NCBI RefSeq assembly: GCF_036588685.1 | Contig: NC_086373.1 | Span: 54,195,164-54,259,163, forward strand | Direction of reading: 5' to 3' | Length of the DNA stretch: 64,000 nt | Origin: Mytilus trossulus | Taxonomy: Eukaryota > Mollusca > Bivalvia > Mytilida > Mytilidae | Shown here: positions 20,823 through 30,288 of the stretch, in pieces | Layout: each line of letters starts with the position of its first letter | Numbering within the stretch: position 1 is the first letter of the stretch | The notes under the pieces: model-generated | What the model was told of the DNA's origin: nothing | The model's input: only the letters and a program-made list of their open reading frames with translations | The model's database searches: none | Position numbers and translations under genes: made by a program

Positions 20823-21138
20823 TTTAGACAATATATTGTTTTATTTGTATATATGTATAGTGATGTTTTGTGTTTTGTAATTATACTGTGTTGTTCAATA
20901 AATATTGCAGTATACGTATCCGTCATGTATATTTTGTCACGTTTACTTGTATTGTTTTTGTGCGTCCTATCTGTCCTATATGTTTGTCTGGTATTGTAAA
21001 CGGTTTGATTTGATTTTGTTTTCCTGACGAACTATTTAGTTGTTTCTTGTGTGTGTTTGTTTGCGTTTCTATATTTAAGTATAGATTCAATATATAATAT
21101 ATATGCATATTTATCTTTATTTATATAGTATATTATAG
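20823..21138 (+). other. Spacer between pol and the TatD ORF
   Basis: This AT- and T-rich non-coding stretch contains AATAAA at 20897-20902, a possible polyadenylation signal for a gag-pol transcript. It ends in TATTATAG immediately before the ATG of the next ORF; that AG (21137-21138) follows a T-rich tract and could be a splice acceptor. Confidence 0.5.
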
Positions 21139-22617
21139 ATGATGGACGATTTTGAACCAGACTATGAACCAATAGAGGGTGAAATTCCGGAACCTCGTTC
21201 GACAATTAGAGGCAGTTCTAAACGTAAGAGTAAAGTGCAATCTTGTCCAATTTGCCAAGGCAGATTTACTAATGTTAGGAGACATGTTATTTGTTCCCAT
21301 CTCCCTTGGTATACCTCGCCCCTCACAGCATGTTGGACTTGTAAACTACAGTTGGCACAAGAAAAGTTGGTACAGGTTCATATGGTAAACATACACAACA
21401 GCCAGGAGGAACAACATAAATTTGATACTTTACAGCATGGGAAAAGATGGACATACTTAATGAACGGTTTATTGGATGATATTGCTAAACGTATACCAGT
21501 TAAATTTGAAGGTTTGATCGAATTTGTTCAAAAGCATTCAGATTTTTCAATTTGTTCCGGTGGGGTACATCATTGGTCAGATATGCCATTATTAAAGCTG
21601 TTTAATGAGGTAAACATTTACAAGCCGTCCCATCTTTTACATTCAGCCTACCCACCTACAGATCCCCATTCGTTACTTCATTGGAAAATTCTGGCACTTC
21701 TGATAGCCCATACAGAATCAGGAGAAAATTTAGTCACTTTCGAAAGAGAACTAGAACTGCATCCTACTCAAAGAACAAAACATTTAGTCTCACTTGTTGA
21801 TAGCCATTTTCATCTGGATTTATATTTAAAAGAGACCAGACATTCTGGTCTACCGTCATTAACATGGGATGAAACAGACAGACACGTGGAAATTCAGTTC
21901 TTAATTTCAAACTACTGCTTTCCGCGTAATTGGCCATCCAGCAAAGACCGACACCAGCTCAGAAAAGATAAAAGATTGATGTTCACGTTTGGTATACACC
22001 CAAGGATGGTAGCAAGGGAAACAAGACGACAGATGGAGAGTTGGTTGTCGGACCTGGAAGTGTTGGTCGAGGCAAAGAATGTATGTGCAATTGGGGAATG
22101 TGGGTTAGACGCTCAACAGGCTTCGGAGCGGGATATTAGCAGGCAAATGGAAGTTCTGGATAGCCAGCTACAGTTGGCTAAGGCAAAACAGCTGCCAGTA
22201 GTCATCCACTGTAGGGGATTGTCTGGAGAAGATAGTACAGACGACAGATGTTTAGATGTTATGAGGAAAGTGTTGGAAAAGGACCATCGTATACATAGAC
22301 ATTGTTTCGGGGGTAACATTGGTATGTATAGGAAATGGAAAAGTTACTTTCCGAATTGTAAATTTGGGATTTCCCCTTTTTTGTTGATGGAAGAGAAATA
22401 TCCTGATATAAGATCGACAGTATGTAACATGGATATCAACGATATTATTATTGAGACAGATGCGCCTTACCTTAGTAACAAAGGAGGAAGAACAGGATGT
22501 CCATCTATGACTTATGACATAGCTCAAAAATTGGCAAATCTATTCAATGTATCTCTCATGGAGGTAGCCTGTGTTACAACTTCAAACGTTCTGAAGTTGT
22601 ATAACATAAAGCATTAA
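21139..22617 (+). CDS. Third ORF of the LTR element: C2H2 zinc fingers plus TatD-family metal-dependent nuclease
   Basis: The protein has 492 residues and starts at a double ATG. The acidic N-terminus is followed by two zinc-finger motifs: CPIC-X9-H-X4-H at about 33-52 and CWTC-X12-H-X4-H at about 65-88. A middle region of unknown function follows. The TatD TIM-barrel nuclease runs from about 215 to the end. All metal-site residues are present: DSHFHLD (Asp220, His222, His224), IGECGLD (Glu near 320), VVIHCRG (His near 357), HRHCFGG (His near 388) and ETDAPYL (Asp near 441). TatD enzymes are metal-dependent DNA/RNA nucleases; the zinc-finger plus TatD layout is nearest in spirit to animal TATDN2. 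The ORF sits between pol and the 3' LTR, the env position. Its role is unknown: removal of RNA-DNA hybrids, trimming of cDNA ends or counter-defence are guesses. Confidence 0.9.
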   Translation: MMDDFEPDYEPIEGEIPEPRSTIRGSSKRKSKVQSCPICQGRFTNVRRHVICSHLPWYTSPLTACWTCKLQLAQEKLVQVHMVNIHNSQEEQHKFDTLQHGKRWTYLMNGLLDDIAKRIPVKFEGLIEFVQKHSDFSICSGGVHHWSDMPLLKLFNEVNIYKPSHLLHSAYPPTDPHSLLHWKILALLIAHTESGENLVTFERELELHPTQRTKHLVSLVDSHFHLDLYLKETRHSGLPSLTWDETDRHVEIQFLISNYCFPRNWPSSKDRHQLRKDKRLMFTFGIHPRMVARETRRQMESWLSDLEVLVEAKNVCAIGECGLDAQQASERDISRQMEVLDSQLQLAKAKQLPVVIHCRGLSGEDSTDDRCLDVMRKVLEKDHRIHRHCFGGNIGMYRKWKSYFPNCKFGISPFLLMEEKYPDIRSTVCNMDINDIIIETDAPYLSNKGGRTGCPSMTYDIAQKLANLFNVSLMEVACVTTSNVLKLYNIKH

Positions 22618-22864
22618 TTCATGGATTTATGTGATTTTAAAACTGTACAAAGCTTTCTTTAGTAGTTATGCCTTTAACTTTTATGTGTGCTTTATGTGTG
22701 GGATAAAAACATTTGTCACGTGTGCGTACCTGTATATATGTTTGTTTATTCATGTTTTATCGGTTTTAGTTAATCTAAGAATTTTGATGTGAGACAATAT
22801 CTGTCTTGGATTTGCAGACGAACTTAATTCTAAAAACTTGAACAGTAACGAAATCCTATCAAAT
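22618..22864 (+). other. 3' untranslated segment of the LTR element
   Basis: These 247 bases lie between the TatD stop and the purine tract. I see no frame or motif in them. Confidence 0.6.
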
Positions 22865-22878
22865 AGAAGGGAGAGGAA
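22865..22878 (+). other. Polypurine tract
   Basis: AGAAGGGAGAGGAA ends directly at the 3' LTR border, where plus-strand synthesis would start. Confidence 0.85.
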
Positions 22879-23115
22879 TGTGGAGTACGCCGGTTAGGCA
22901 CAATCAAACATGATATGCATTAGTCAAGAGAGTTCCGAATGGTCGGGGATTCCCTCAGAGTTGCTATAGACGGCCAAGCTGACAGACGTGTTCCCTGATC
23001 GTAGGAGCCTGGAATTCGGTGCTGTACACAGACCCGTGTAACTCTCAGCCTAAGAGTATTCAGCGACACTCTTGGGTAAGTCATATATATATATTAGTAT
23101 ACTTATGTCACCACA
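22879..23115 (+). repeat. 3' long terminal repeat
   Basis: I compared this base by base with 14106-14342 and found no difference over 237 bases. It ends CCACA and is followed by the right target duplication GTAC (23116-23119). Confidence 0.95.
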
Positions 23116-23212
23116 GTACTCTCCTCCAGTACCAAACGACTTTTTTGTCAAGATCAAATGTAATTTGTTTATCGTCACAAGTGCCCTGTATCAGTACGTC
23201 GGCATCAGCCAT
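23116..23212 (-). pseudogene. Displaced 5' end of LINE ORF1
   Basis: The ATG is at 23212-23210 on the minus strand. The frame runs for 32 codons plus one base to the LTR border at 23116. When one copy of the GTAC duplication is counted, the phase matches the frame that resumes at 14101 exactly. The undisturbed ORF1 would be 691 codons, about 82 longer than the frame visible downstream. Confidence 0.75.
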
Positions 23213-23394
23213 AATTAAATGCTTGGAGATTGACGTTCATATAAATATATGATAATATTTGTTTTGAGTTATTCTCTAGCTAAATTGTAATGTATTTGCA
23301 CCATTTGTTTTTAATTTTTACTCAGAGCACATTTTCCGACTGGGCGCCGCCATTAACCGGATGTTTATAAGGAGGTAATCATAAATTATTTCTT

Positions 23395-23800
23395 TGAAAT
23401 TATTTAGAATTTAGAGCAAATCTGACAAGGGGTGAACATTTTCACCAGGTTAAGACCTGTCTGTCCTTAAATTTTCACACGCATCATACAATCTTTCTAT
23501 AAATAATTCAACATAAATAAAATGTCAAATGTCCCCTTTCAGAATTATTGCCCTTTAAAGTCAATTTTTCACAATTGTTCGCCAGATTTCTATCCTCTGA
23601 AACTACTGTGCCAAGGTAATGATAGCTAACGATAACTGTACACAGCCAGAATGATCACGATGAGTTAGATCTACAAACAAGTCACCATCATCAAATTGTG
23701 TAATGAATTATATTCTTGTGTCTATAATGTTGTAGAATGTCCTTTGTTTAATATGCACATATACCAAGGTTAGCGACACAGGCTCTTTTATTAAAAAAAT
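23395..23800 (+). repeat. Diverged partial copy of the GAGCGACACAGGCTC repeat
   Basis: The order AGCAAATCTGACA, ATTGCCCTTTAAAGTCAATTTT, CCTCTGAAACTACTG, AAGTCACCATCATC and ATGCACATATACCAAGG, then AGCGACACAGGCTCTT, follows the better copies at 43690-44475 and 57100-57880 and lacks their left end. It lies upstream (minus strand) of the LINE ORF1 start, so the LINE's 5' end must lie before about 23390. Confidence 0.65.
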
Positions 23801-23930
23801 GCGTTAATTGTTAATGTTGGGGAAAAATAACCTAGTATTAGGAATTATTTAGAATACATCGCATTTCTATTTGAACCTCAATAATATATGTCTGTTATAC
23901 CTAGTAAGTTAGGAAGGGAATATAATAAAC

Positions 23931-24012
23931 CATCTTCGCTAGCCAAGGGTTACGATCTACTCCCGCTCTGAAGAGAGCGGGAGTGGATTGTAACCCTTGG
24001 CTAGCGAAGATG
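23931..24012. repeat. 82-bp near-perfect palindrome
   Basis: Arms of about 39 bp (CATCTTCGCTAGCCAAGGGTTAC and so on, with CTCCCGCTCT near the centre) flank a 3-base centre. Only two positions differ between the arms. It is probably a small foldback element. Confidence 0.85.
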
Positions 24013-24368
24013 ATAATATTTACACAAAAAAGGTAAAATTTAAAACAAAGTTTTCATCTGAATTATGATAAAGTAATACAAAATTCTACAATATAACCAA
24101 TTTAATGAGAAGATACTTCATCGGTTTACTATCTGATAATGCAATTGACCAGTTTTTAATCACATTGTCCAATTCTATACCAACTATTTTTCATGGATGA
24201 AAGTGTATCGACCATATCTATGTTTTAAATGACAAACAAACAATAATCAAGCGTAAAGTTTCAAACAATCAGTTGTAAAAACGCTCATAGTTGTTGAATT
24301 TGTCTTCAGGACTTTTTTTTTTTTTTTTTAGAAAGACTCGAAATATGACCCCTTAACCTGAAGGTTAT

Positions 24369-24600
24369 TTGTTGAGCACTTTAACCGGCAGGTATGTCCG
24401 ATTCTTTAGAATTAGCTTTCAAACAACACATTGTTGAGCACTTTAACCGGCAGGTATGTTCGATTCTTTAGAATTAGCTTTCAAACAACACATTGTTGAG
24501 CACTTTAACCGGCAGGTATGTTCGATTGTTTAGAATTAGCTTTCAAACAATACATTGTTGAGCACTTTAACCGGCAGGTATGGTAGATTGTTTAGAATTA
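24369..24600 (+). repeat. 62-bp tandem repeat, about 3.8 units
   Basis: Units start at 24369, 24431, 24493 and 24555 with TTGTTGAGCACTTTAACCGG. Differences between units are a few single bases. There are no unique spacers between units, so this is not a CRISPR-like array. Confidence 0.95.
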
Positions 24601-25079
24601 TACATATATCATACATAAAGGTTGAGAGAACACACGGTTGCGGCCATTTTCATTTTTGAAAGAAAAAAAAAACAATCTGAAAAGTGACATAATTTGGCAT
24701 GTTTGATATATTTTTCTTATCTTAGTTTGACTCATTCAGGGCAAATCTTTCAAAAAATTGAATCGACTGAATTAGATACTTTAGTGTTCAAAAAGTGTCC
24801 AAAGTCTTTCATCAGATGAACCTGAAATTTGAGGCGAAATTCGGCGCTTACCGGACCTATAAATAAAAGGTTTCAGTGCTGAATCAAACAAGTAATTACA
24901 ATTGACACCAGTAAAAAAATCAAAAACGTCACACAATCTGAGCAATAGATAAAAATAATAACTTCTTCGCGAATTGAAGATTAAAATGTTTAAGCAAATT
25001 CCCTTCGGTTATTGGTATTTTCTTTGACCATTTTTTATTGATTAACATGAAATAAGTATAAAAAAAAAACTGTTTATAG

Positions 25080-25315
25080 GAGGGCGAGCCCTCTGGTAGT
25101 GGTCAACGCACCCGACTACTAACACAAATAATCCTTGGTCGATTACCGTTCCGGAGAGAACATTTCGAACCCTGAATGTTAGACTCTCCTTTCATCTTTT
25201 ATATAAGCTTTGGATTTCAAATATTTTGGCCACGAGCATCACTGAAGAGACATGTTTTGTCGAAATGCGCATCTGGTGCAGGAAAATTGGTACCGTTTAT
25301 GTTATTGATACCATT
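25080..25315 (+). repeat. SINE-like repeat: tRNA-like head plus the ACGAAAnGCGC core
   Basis: TGGTAGTGGTCAACGC and GGTCGATTACCG resemble degenerate A and B boxes of a tRNA-derived Pol III promoter, about 55 bp apart. About 80 bp downstream is GAGCATCACTGAAGAGACATG, then CGAAATGCGCATCTGGTG, the core shared with repeats at 41790, 44880, 55420, 59960 and 62330. The combination looks like a SINE. The head is too degenerate to be a working tRNA gene. Confidence 0.5.
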
Positions 25316-25324
25316 TGAGAGTTT

Positions 25325-25547
25325 CATCGGGTCTTGAGAAACGATGATAGTCCGTCGGAAGGAGACGATGATAGTCCGTCGGAAGGGGACGGTGATAGTC
25401 CGTCGGAAGGGGACGATGAATTGCTGACCCGTGTTAAGGAAACGATGATAGTCCGTCGGAAGGGGACGATGAATTACTGACCCGTGTTAAGAGAGAGTTG
25501 TATCTGTTGCACTTAAAAGACACTCTTGTAGATTTCGAAAAAAAGTA
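25325..25547 (+). pseudogene. Minisatellite inside a fragment of an acidic coding sequence
   Basis: A 24-bp unit (GACGATGATAGTCCGTCGGAAGGG) is repeated three times, then a larger segment containing one unit is duplicated. In one frame the unit reads GDDDSPSE, followed by DDELLTRVK. The second copy continues RELYLLHLKDTLVDFEKK to a stop at 25547. The frame is lost at the junction of the duplicated segments. It may be the last exon, or a relic, of an unidentified acidic protein. Confidence 0.4.
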
Positions 25548-26344
25548 GCAGGATAATGCTGCCACATGACAGCACTAGCCCCCACAAAGAAGAAAGGGAT
25601 TAATATAAGTTGTAGTAACTTATTTCTCAATTTACTATAAATAAATATGTTTAAACTAAACTGGCTGTTGTGATAAGAGAAAACAAATGCATATTGAATG
25701 TCTAAGTACAATAGTAAACACTAAGTTGAAAATTAGACACTTCACATTTATTCCTTTAAATTCGAGTAGCTGGTAGTCGTTTTAAAACAAATTTACACGA
25801 AAAATAATTAAGGTACGAAGTGGAAGAGCAAGTAATTGCCAAATCTAAACAAATAATTGTTCAACGCTTTTCCTTCAGGTACTTATAATCGACAGCAGGA
25901 TAATATTAAACATAATATTAAACATACAGTTATAGGTTTAATGTGTTGAACATGTTAAACTAACAAAGAGTTAACTACAAAATGAAAATAAACAAGAACG
26001 TATCCATAATACAGGGACGTCTCATTCGCGCTATAGATAAAGGCAACAGTAATATACCGCTGTTCGAAAGTGATAAGTCGATTGAGAGAAAACAAATACG
26101 GGTTACAAACTAAAACTAAGGTAAACATATCAACTATAAGAGAAAAACAACTAGGCAGTTTCTATTTGTCCGGCTAGCCGAACGAATAGTACCAGAACTA
26201 TCTGTCCGGCCAATACAATGCGCATGTCACTATTTCTGTCTGACAGGCATGAGGACCTTGCAAGGTACGCACATACCAAATATAGTTATCCAATTACTTT
26301 TAATAAGAGAGAATTTAACATTACAAAAAATCTTAACTTTTTTT

Positions 26345-26570
26345 TCAAGTAGTCACTGAACCATGAAATTGAGGTCAAGGACAATGGACATGTGACTGAT
26401 GGAAAGTTCGTAACATGAGGCATCTATATACAAAGTATGAAACATCCAGGTCTTCTACCTTCTAAAATATAAAGCATTTAAGAAGCGAGCTAACACCGCC
26501 GCCGCCGCCGCCGGATCACTATCCCTATGTCGAGTTTTCTGCAACAAAAGTTGCAGGCTCGACAAAAAAA
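26345..26570 (-). repeat. Inverted copy of the hairpin-ended tandem repeat of 3318-3840
   Basis: Read on the minus strand it has the hairpin (26529-26563), a run of CGG triplets (six here), CTTTATATTTTAGAAGGT and CTTGACCTCAATTTCATGGTTCAGTG, in the same order as at 3330-3540. The CGG run is longer than in the other copy. Confidence 0.8.
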
Positions 26571-26793
26571 GCATATATATCCCATATTTTTTATAATAGA
26601 AGAGAGAAGAAATTACTTGTAAAACAAACTTGGGAAGTGTTTCAATCGTGCATTTTAAGTTAACGTAAAGGATTTTGTCTAGGTGAAAAAGGTACAAAAT
26701 TATTATGTCTGTAGCTGTCAAAAAGAATTGTAGACCCCTTGACATAAATTTATCCATATTTTGAGTAAGAGGTTGGAGATTTTTCTATAATCT

Positions 26794-26856
26794 CCCCCCC
26801 CCCCCCCCAAATAAAAAATAAAATAAAATAAATAAATAAAAATAAATAAATAAAAG
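26794..26856. repeat. Low-complexity C run and AAATA microsatellite
   Basis: About 16 C are followed by CAAATAAAAAATAAAATAAAATAAATAAATAAAAATA. Similar C-then-T runs occur at 1098, 14719 and 27029. Confidence 0.9.
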
Positions 26857-26859
26857 GTA

Positions 26860-28610
26860 CACAACACTTAAAAATCTTATTCAAATATTCTAGGTGGGAT
26901 TTTAACCACCAGAAATTCCTCTTTTCTTTTTTTCTCCTGTTCCATCTTTATTGTTCCGTGTATTTCATTACCCCACTTATAATCCTATATCCAACAACCC
27001 CACTTCCAAGTGTGTAACCTCAATCTACCCCCCCCCCCCTTTTTTATATACCACTTCGAGGGCTACTTGCAAGATTCATTTTTGGAATATAACTAAGCTG
27101 AATTTTATTCAGTTAGACGTGCAATTATAAAGGCCATTTTCAACAATTCTTGCTTTTGAACATCTTTTCCACCTTTTCACAGCTGTAGCGAGTCGAAAAA
27201 ATTTGTAAAACTATAGTTCACCGATCATTTATCTTTTATTTTCCATTTTACTTGTGATTTCAATTTTTTGGAGTCCATTCTAAAGATTATATCATTCTTT
27301 GAAGTTCATATTATCGTGTTCCATTGTCAAATTCCGAAAACTGCAAAACTCACAAATATTGACCGTTTTCAGCCATGATCAGAAAATTGAATATCAGTGA
27401 TCAGATTACACTCGCCCCCTTGGTGCTACTGAATATAATGTTACACACACTTGCGATCGTATATTATATGACATGCGCATTGCAATGGCCGGAAAAATAG
27501 CCCTTGCACTATTCTTCCGGCTAGCCGGACAAATAGCCAATCCGAAACAACTATCATTTTCTACGTTCAGTGGACCGTGAACTTTGAGTCAAAACTCTAA
27601 TTTGGCATTAAAATTAATTGCACTTCAAACTCATCAAATAGCATGACCAAAACATTACCACGAGGTGCATTGAACGAACGCACAATCCGAAAACATATTT
27701 TGGGTGAAGCATACAACCAAACAAGTTCTAATTGCTACAACAATGATTAATAATCTTTTATTGTTTTCTATATGGGGACAAAGGAAGTTGAAATAGAAAT
27801 GACCACACCATGGCAAAAGTAATAGACGACAAAAATACACACAATTCAACAAAACACAAAAGATTTGGCAAAACGCACTCAACAATCAGAAACATTATCA
27901 GATCCTGCTCTATTGTAAGTACATGTCCTTCTGATTGTGGTAAGTACAATTCCTTCATCAAGTCCCAATCGGTGATGTCACATTAAAGGGAAAAATGATT
28001 GTAGCTACAACGGAAGTCACCCGAGACACAGATATTATGTAATTGTCAACCGATTCGTGATGACGTCCGTAAAAGTTTGGAAGCGTGAATTAAACTCTAA
28101 TCCTTAGAACATAAGAGTATATAAGACTGGAAATTTACTATAAATGATCCGAATGACTAAAAAATAAGTTCAAACTTTACAAATGATGAGACGATAAAAT
28201 GACAGTTTATGACTTAAAAAACATGTTTTCCATACGTTTCGTGTACTTGTATTTAAGCTTTTGAATTTGCCATTTGATAATGAATTAACCGTTTACAATT
28301 TTTTCATGGAGTTTGGTACTGTTAAGTGTCATTTTACTTCATAGTTGTAATAGAAGATAAGGAACACAAGTTACTAGCATGCTACTGCATGCAGGCTATA
28401 GCTTGTTCACAATTGAATTTATTTAAAATGTGATAACATCGAGATATGTTTAAGCTTTACAGATGTCTCAATATTTCACTCTATAGAATTATAACTGCAC
28501 CGAAAATTGAAGGGAAAGGAAAGATTTTAGACATTATGAATTCTTAAGTTTATCCACATGTAGGACTTTAAAATGCACAATATACTGAGAGATAAATTTA
28601 CACTTATGAT
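26860..28610. other. No gene recognised
   Basis: This AT-rich stretch holds only short frames. CCGGCTAGCCGGACAAATAG near 27507 has an inverted partner, TTGTCCGGCTAGCCGAACGAATAG, near 26166, possibly the ends of a roughly 1.35-kb inverted-repeat element. No coding signal is seen. Confidence 0.4.
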
Positions 28611-28614
28611 ACCC

Positions 28615-28862
28615 GGCTTTACGTATTTATGAGCAACACGGGTGCCACATGTGGATAATCTGCCTACCCTTCTGGATCATCCGCGAACACCACACCCCCC
28701 GTTTAATTTTAGTGGGTTTCTTTTGCTTAGTCTTTATTTTTCTATGTTGTATTTTGTTTACCATTGTTGGCTGTTTGTATTTTTCTATATAAACTATAAC
28801 TTTGTCAGTTTATTTCGATTTATGAGTTTAAATGTTCCTCTTATATCTTTCGCCCCATTTTA
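28615..28862 (-). repeat. Mussel interspersed repeat (GTGCCACATGTGG family)
   Basis: ACACGGGTGCCACATGTGG, then CTGCCTACCCTTCTGGA, AACACCACACCCCCCG, TTTTCTATGTTGT and ATCTTTCGCCCC, is the inverse of the block at 46190-46440. The 73-codon frame inside belongs to the repeat. Confidence 0.75.
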
Positions 28863-30140
28863 GCAGGATATTGAGTTGACAAGCAATGGACGTGCAAATG
28901 CCTCAATTAACATAGGTAAACAAAATTTCTCTACAAAACGCTGACGATTCCAAAAGTTGAGGATACGTGTTTTTCTTTTAAAATTAAAAAAAAAAAAAAA
29001 AGCTGCATAGTACGTCATCGAATGTAGGTATTTTCCAGAGATATAGAAGACACTACGGAGACATACAAATAAGATATTAGTAGTGCGCAATCTGCAATGA
29101 ATAAAAAGCTTGAAACAGTTTAAATCCACAAAGAAATGTCAATTATAAATTTATGTTAAGAAAAACTTTCAGTTCACAATTAGAGATACGGCCAAACTGC
29201 ATTTCCTCATATAAAAACGTTGATTTATATTAGAACTGTGTTTTATTATGATTTTTACATAACTCGTATGGTTTTATAAAGGTTTGAACATTATTTGTAC
29301 TAGTATGATTTTATGACGTCTGATTTCTGACTAAAACTGTCTTTACTATTAAAAGTCTTTTTCAAAAACTTCTATGTTTTATAATATTTACCTGTAATAT
29401 TGGAGCAAATGAAACATGGTTTATGGCGCAATTGAAAGCTTTTTTTGGCGCAAATGGAATGTCAATTTGCGCAAAAGTAAATCACCGAGGGATACAACCT
29501 ATTTCAGTGTGTACAATCGGGGACGGACAATCGAACAACATATAATTCAGCTTTTGACAAGAAATCAAATTTAAGATATTTGTAGTTGACAATCTATATT
29601 TTGAACTCTTTGTTATTATTATGACACATTGAAAGCTGTAGTCGATAAGAATCGTGTATAGCATTCGTGTGTAATATTGACCTGGCAGATCAAATGAACC
29701 TGACAGTGATATTTACATACTTATGTATTAAAAAGATAAAGCCTTCAAAATCTAAACAATTTGAGTGGTGATAATGACATCTTTGTCATGAATTTATCTT
29801 AATTTATCTACTAACTTTCATTTTTAAAGGCAAAGTGTCTGACCCCATCGAATAAACTCTCATTCGCAAGTGGCAGTCCAATTGTTGTTTTGACCGTCAT
29901 TCCGGACGGCTTCTACAATAGGTCTACATATCGTAATCATTGTTTTTATATTCTCTTTCTGAACATGCAAGACATATTTACAACTGGATGTTAAGCAACC
30001 AACCAATAATCACCCATCAACCAATCATTCATTTGTCCTGATTTTAAAAACAACGATACATTCGAAATGGATAAAAGTACTTGGGATGCTTTTAGTCAGA
30101 TTGAAACATTCAAGGGATAAAAGGACTTGGGATGCTTTTA
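28863..30140. other. No gene recognised
   Basis: Short minus-strand frames at 28860-29129 and 29482-29664 show no domain. TGGCGCAAAT-type words at 29424-29475 recall the subterminal repeats of the 3841-5836 element and may be a remnant end. A short direct duplication (AAAAGnACTTGGGATGCTTTTA) lies at about 30073 and 30120. Confidence 0.4.
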
Positions 30141-30142
30141 AG

Positions 30143-30288
30143 ATTGTTTATGACCACAAATAGACGTACATTAACAACTGTGTGCTTGTCTACTTTACAA
30201 ATCATTGTGACAACAAAGTGCATTGTCTTAATTGTAAAGTAACAAGCACACAGTTGTTAATGTACGTCTATTTTTGGTCATAAACAAT
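30143..30288. repeat. 146-bp foldback element with 57-bp arms
   Basis: ATTGTTTATGACCACAAATA... on the left (30143-30200) matches the reverse complement of 30232-30288 with about two substitutions and a one-base gap. The arms are separated by a loop of about 31 bases. Confidence 0.9.

Larger units (their letters stand above)
14106..23115 (+). mobile_element. Complete Ty3/gypsy-like LTR retrotransposon with an extra TatD-nuclease ORF
   Basis: The element is 9010 bp. It has two LTRs of 237 bp (14106-14342 and 22879-23115) that look identical base for base. They start TGTGG and end CCACA, and are flanked by GTAC on both sides (14102-14105 and 23116-23119). A primer-binding site follows the 5' LTR and a purine tract precedes the 3' LTR. 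The internal region has gag, pol (protease, RT, RNase H, integrase in gypsy order) and a third ORF with a TatD-type nuclease. Identical LTRs, open frames and a clean target duplication mean a recent insertion and possibly a competent copy. It interrupts the ORF1 of the minus-strand LINE. Confidence 0.95.

Noticed and set aside
24369..24600. CRISPR-like regular repeats
   Set aside because: There are no unique spacers, the unit is a continuous 62-bp tandem, and the genome is animal.
25085..25155. Possible tRNA gene
   Set aside because: A and B box similarity is partial, and I cannot pair acceptor, D and anticodon stems; treated as a degenerate SINE head.
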